Position numbers and translations under genes: made by a program
Assembly (NCBI GenBank): GCA_031277435.1
Contig: JAITMI010000197.1
Coordinates: 1-5,438, forward strand
Direction of reading: 5' to 3'
Source of the DNA: Pseudomonadales bacterium
GTDB lineage: Bacteria; Pseudomonadota; Gammaproteobacteria; Pseudomonadales; Pseudohongiellaceae
Length of the DNA: 5,438 nucleotides
Shown here: positions 5,130-5,438 of the stretch, one piece after another
Layout of the letters: every line of letters begins with the position of its first letter
Numbering within the stretch: position 1 is the first letter of the stretch
Notes under the pieces: generated by a model
Seen by the model: the letters and a program-made list of their open reading frames with translations, nothing else
Databases searched by the model: none
Told to the model about the DNA's origin: nothing

Positions 5130-5438
5130 TCAACCGCCACCGAACAGCATATGCAATGGATAAGGCAAGGCCAATTTTGGCATTTCCGCCATCGTGAAAT
5201 AGCGCAAGGATTTGGTCTCGGAATCACAAGGCGCGCCTGCCGTGCCGGTGATCGTGCAGCGATAGAGCACAATGGTATATTCCACGGCATCGCCATTCGG
5301 ATAGACATACCGAAATTCTTGGCCTCCGAATACGCCGATGATGGTTTTTGGCGTGACGGTCAAACCCGTTTCTTCAAGCACCTCACGCCGGACGGCTTGC
5401 TCTGGTGTTTCCCCCGGCTCTATCGCTCCGGCGGGCAG
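5130..5438 (-). CDS. Nudix hydrolase, N-terminus beyond the window
   Basis: 102 residues are visible before the TGA at 5130-5132, and the reading frame stays open to the right edge, so roughly a third of a typical 150-residue Nudix protein is missing. Positions 5361-5429 encode a complete Nudix box, starting GAIEPGE and ending REVLEETGL, which fits Gx5Ex7REUxEExGU exactly, with the metal-binding glutamates of REVLEE intact. The downstream part has GGQEFRYVYPNGDAVEY and a C-terminal LRYFTMAEMPKL, as in MutT/ADP-ribose pyrophosphatase-like members. The protein should hydrolyse a nucleoside diphosphate linked to another group, but the substrate cannot be inferred from the box. An internal GTG (5381) would truncate the box and is not the start. 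Confidence 0.92.
   Translation of the reverse strand: MPAGAIEPGETPEQAVRREVLEETGLTVTPKTIIGVFGGQEFRYVYPNGDAVEYTIVLYRCTITGTAGAPCDSETKSLRYFTMAEMPKLALPYPLHMLFGGG

Overview
The window is chromosomal sequence, moderately GC-rich, and its gene content suggests a proteobacterium, most likely beta or gamma. The taxonomic signals are an enteric-type leader-peptide attenuator, an LtaE very close to the Escherichia coli enzyme, a bacterial thiopurine methyltransferase, a small helix-hairpin-helix protein and a GC-rich double-hairpin intergenic repeat. I cannot name the genus from sequence alone.

Region 1 (1-246) is regulatory. A possible tail of an upstream gene ends at 48. It is followed by a candidate promoter (61-89), an 18-codon leader ORF rich in Thr and Ile codons (98-154), a competing antiterminator arm (157-163) and an intrinsic terminator (191-213). 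Together these form a textbook transcription attenuator that should read charged tRNA-Thr and tRNA-Ile.

Region 2 (247-3355) is a probable plus-strand operon. The first gene is an (R)-citramalate synthase of the Leptospira CimA type. It is followed, with an ATGA stop/start overlap, by low-specificity L-threonine aldolase (ltaE), and 35 bases later by a secreted GlcG/HbpS-type protein. CimA makes the precursor of 2-oxobutyrate from pyruvate and acetyl-CoA, which bypasses threonine for isoleucine synthesis. LtaE interconverts threonine with glycine plus acetaldehyde. Thr/Ile attenuation of this pair makes metabolic sense, and it supports the citramalate rather than isopropylmalate synthase assignment because the leader has no Val codon and only one Leu codon.

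Region 3 (3356-3470) is intergenic and filled by a GC-rich double-hairpin repeat element lying between convergent transcription units.

Region 4 (3471-4376, minus strand) holds a glutathione S-transferase gene followed by a small helix-hairpin-helix protein gene 6 bases away. Divergent from it, across about 100 bases, is a thiopurine S-methyltransferase (4481-5125, plus). A Nudix hydrolase on the minus strand converges on it with a 4-base gap; its N-terminus lies beyond the right edge of the window.

The most notable item is the Thr/Ile attenuator in front of cimA-ltaE. The other genes look like ordinary housekeeping or detoxification genes.
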